From NCBI RefSeq assembly GCF_902150045.1, contig NZ_CABFVU010000003.1, positions 1,021,902 to 1,085,901 of the forward strand: a stretch of 64,000 nucleotides of DNA. Reading direction: 5' to 3'. The stretch is from Chitinophaga polysaccharea (lineage in GTDB: Bacteria; Bacteroidota; Bacteroidia; Chitinophagales; Chitinophagaceae). The first letter of the stretch is position 1. Each line of letters begins with the position of its first letter. Under the pieces are notes generated by a model, which was not told the DNA's origin, did no database searches, and saw only the letters and a list, made by a program, of their open reading frames with translations. The translations under genes were made by a program, and so were the position numbers. Positions 63,178 to 64,000 of the stretch are shown here, piece after piece.

Positions 63178-63732
63178 ATGAGAACATTGCGGCTGGCATC
63201 AATTGCTATATTACTTTCATTCAATTTAAAAGCACAGGACAAACAGGAAACTACTATCAAAAAAGATCAAATCAAGGCTGGCATTGTGGTTCTTGGTGCT
63301 GGTCTCAATTATGAAAAAAAAATCTTTCCACAAACCACATTGAATCTAAACGCAGAATTAAGTTATGGATTTGGTCGTAGTAACCTAAATAGTACATCAG
63401 GCACATATTATGCCCTTACGCCTATTTTATCAGTTGAGGGCAGACAGTATTATAACACTTTTAAAAGGTCAAGAAAAGGGAAACGGATCAATAACAATTC
63501 AGGAAGCTTTTGGGCTATTGCTACTGGTATTAAAACTTCCCCTTTAACTAGTAACAAATATTATGAATCTCCGGTCATTTTCTGGATTCCTTCTTGGGGT
63601 ATACAAAGGAGTTTAGGTAATAAATTCACATTTTCCACCCAATTGGGTTGGGCATTCAAGTATTCAACTATTGAAAAGGAATGGGCCAGTTCTCCTAACA
63701 TTAGAATAGGAATATATTATATTTTTATGTAA
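63178..63732 (+). CDS. Putative outer-membrane beta-barrel protein
   Basis: 184 residues with a signal peptide (MRTLRLASIAILLSFNLKAQ). The mature protein alternates polar and hydrophobic residues in strand-like runs (AGIVVLGAGLNYEKK, TTLNLNAELSYGFGRS, FTFSTQLGWAFKYS) and ends in a strand with a C-terminal aromatic (IRIGIYYIFM), as expected of a small outer-membrane barrel. It starts 13 bp after the preceding lipoprotein gene. Function unknown. Confidence 0.65.
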   Translation: MRTLRLASIAILLSFNLKAQDKQETTIKKDQIKAGIVVLGAGLNYEKKIFPQTTLNLNAELSYGFGRSNLNSTSGTYYALTPILSVEGRQYYNTFKRSRKGKRINNNSGSFWAIATGIKTSPLTSNKYYESPVIFWIPSWGIQRSLGNKFTFSTQLGWAFKYSTIEKEWASSPNIRIGIYYIFM

Positions 63733-63783
63733 CTACGAGATTGATTAGACTATATATCAATCGGTCATACTCAAAAATAGAGT

Positions 63784-63983
63784 CCTTTAGAAATGCACAA
63801 AGAGGAGTCCGGGATGCGGAGTTTTTCTTTACAGATAGACAAGTCAACCCAATAAAACTAAGATAACAAAAAGGGATCAAGTTGAAAAGTTGGGGGATGT
63901 CCATAAATTTTAAGCATAGAGTTTAGTTAATCTATAGAGAAAGAATTCTACATCCCGCACCCCTCGTAGTGCATTTCTAAAGG
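63784..63983. mobile_element. MITE-like element with ~40-bp imperfect terminal inverted repeats
   Basis: CCTTTAGAAATGCAC (63784-63798) matches the exact complement at 63969-63983. The similarity continues inward for ~40 bp with few mismatches (GAGG, GT, CGGGATG blocks at matching distances). The 200-bp interior has no ORF. This is the structure of a non-autonomous miniature inverted-repeat element. A clear target-site duplication is not visible, so the exact ends are uncertain. Confidence 0.6.
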
Positions 63984-64000
63984 CCTTTACTTTTGCATTG

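Noticed and set aside
1..64000. CRISPR array, tRNA, rRNA, integrase or prophage
   Set aside because: No regularly spaced repeats, no tRNA cloverleaf and no phage structural or integrase genes were seen; the amidase and beta-helix genes alone do not make a prophage.

Overview
The window looks like a chromosome segment of a Bacteroidota bacterium, most likely Chitinophagaceae or close kin. The evidence is a SusD-type outer-membrane protein, two GH74-like proteins with type IX secretion (T9SS) C-terminal sorting tails, many SPII lipoproteins, TAnnTTTG-type -7 boxes, and families typical of the phylum (CE15 esterase, Oxidoreduct_C-type Gfo/Idh proteins, UvrA-like ABC protein, TPR-LuxR two-component pair). 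No tRNA, rRNA or CRISPR array was seen. The last ~3 kb is visibly more AT-rich than the rest.

Layout. 1-3.3 kb: end of a glycan-use locus (SusD C-terminus, SGNH acetylesterase, Tat-exported Gfo/Idh/MocA oxidoreductase). 3.6-11.2 kb: a phylum-specific hypothetical, an SDR/AraC pair, a PGRP-type amidase with a one-helix membrane partner, an S41 peptidase, a quinone reductase divergent from an HxlR regulator, and a MaoC protein. 11.6-15.4 kb: a ricin-lectin lipoprotein, a SMI1/KNR4 relic and two secreted hypotheticals. 15.8-28.3 kb: two large GH74-like T9SS cargo proteins facing each other, with gene relics, a metalloprotease relic plus its partner and a DUF1778/GNAT toxin-antitoxin pair between them. 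28.5-35.6 kb: PhyH, serine hydrolase and DHFR-like genes, a second zincin/partner locus, a nucleotidyltransferase pair and a broken SIMPL gene. 35.6-47.7 kb: a two-component system, hydrolases and AraC, CE15 esterase, sorbosone-dehydrogenase-like lipoprotein, and an HxlR-SDR-reductase-SDR cluster. 47.8-53.3 kb: a decayed beta-helix gene and its intact paralog around a Gfo/Idh lipoprotein and a truncated sugar transporter. 53.4-60.9 kb: YbjQ, quinone reductase, MarR/UvrA-like, VOC, small relics, and membrane proteins behind tandem palindromes. 61.1-63.7 kb: a surface lipoprotein locus broken by two homopolymer indels. The window ends in a ~200-bp MITE-like element.

Two themes stand out. First, broken genes are unusually dense: single in-frame stops at 33339, 35163 and 50805, homopolymer-tract frameshifts at 31739, 61164 and 62354, and at least six deeper relics. 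This means either local decay or base-level errors in the assembly, and it should be settled before any gene here is called lost. Second, a two-gene cassette (secreted HExxH zincin plus a small secreted TonB_C-like partner) occurs twice, with a third orphan partner. I do not recognise it as a described system, and it is my best candidate for one.
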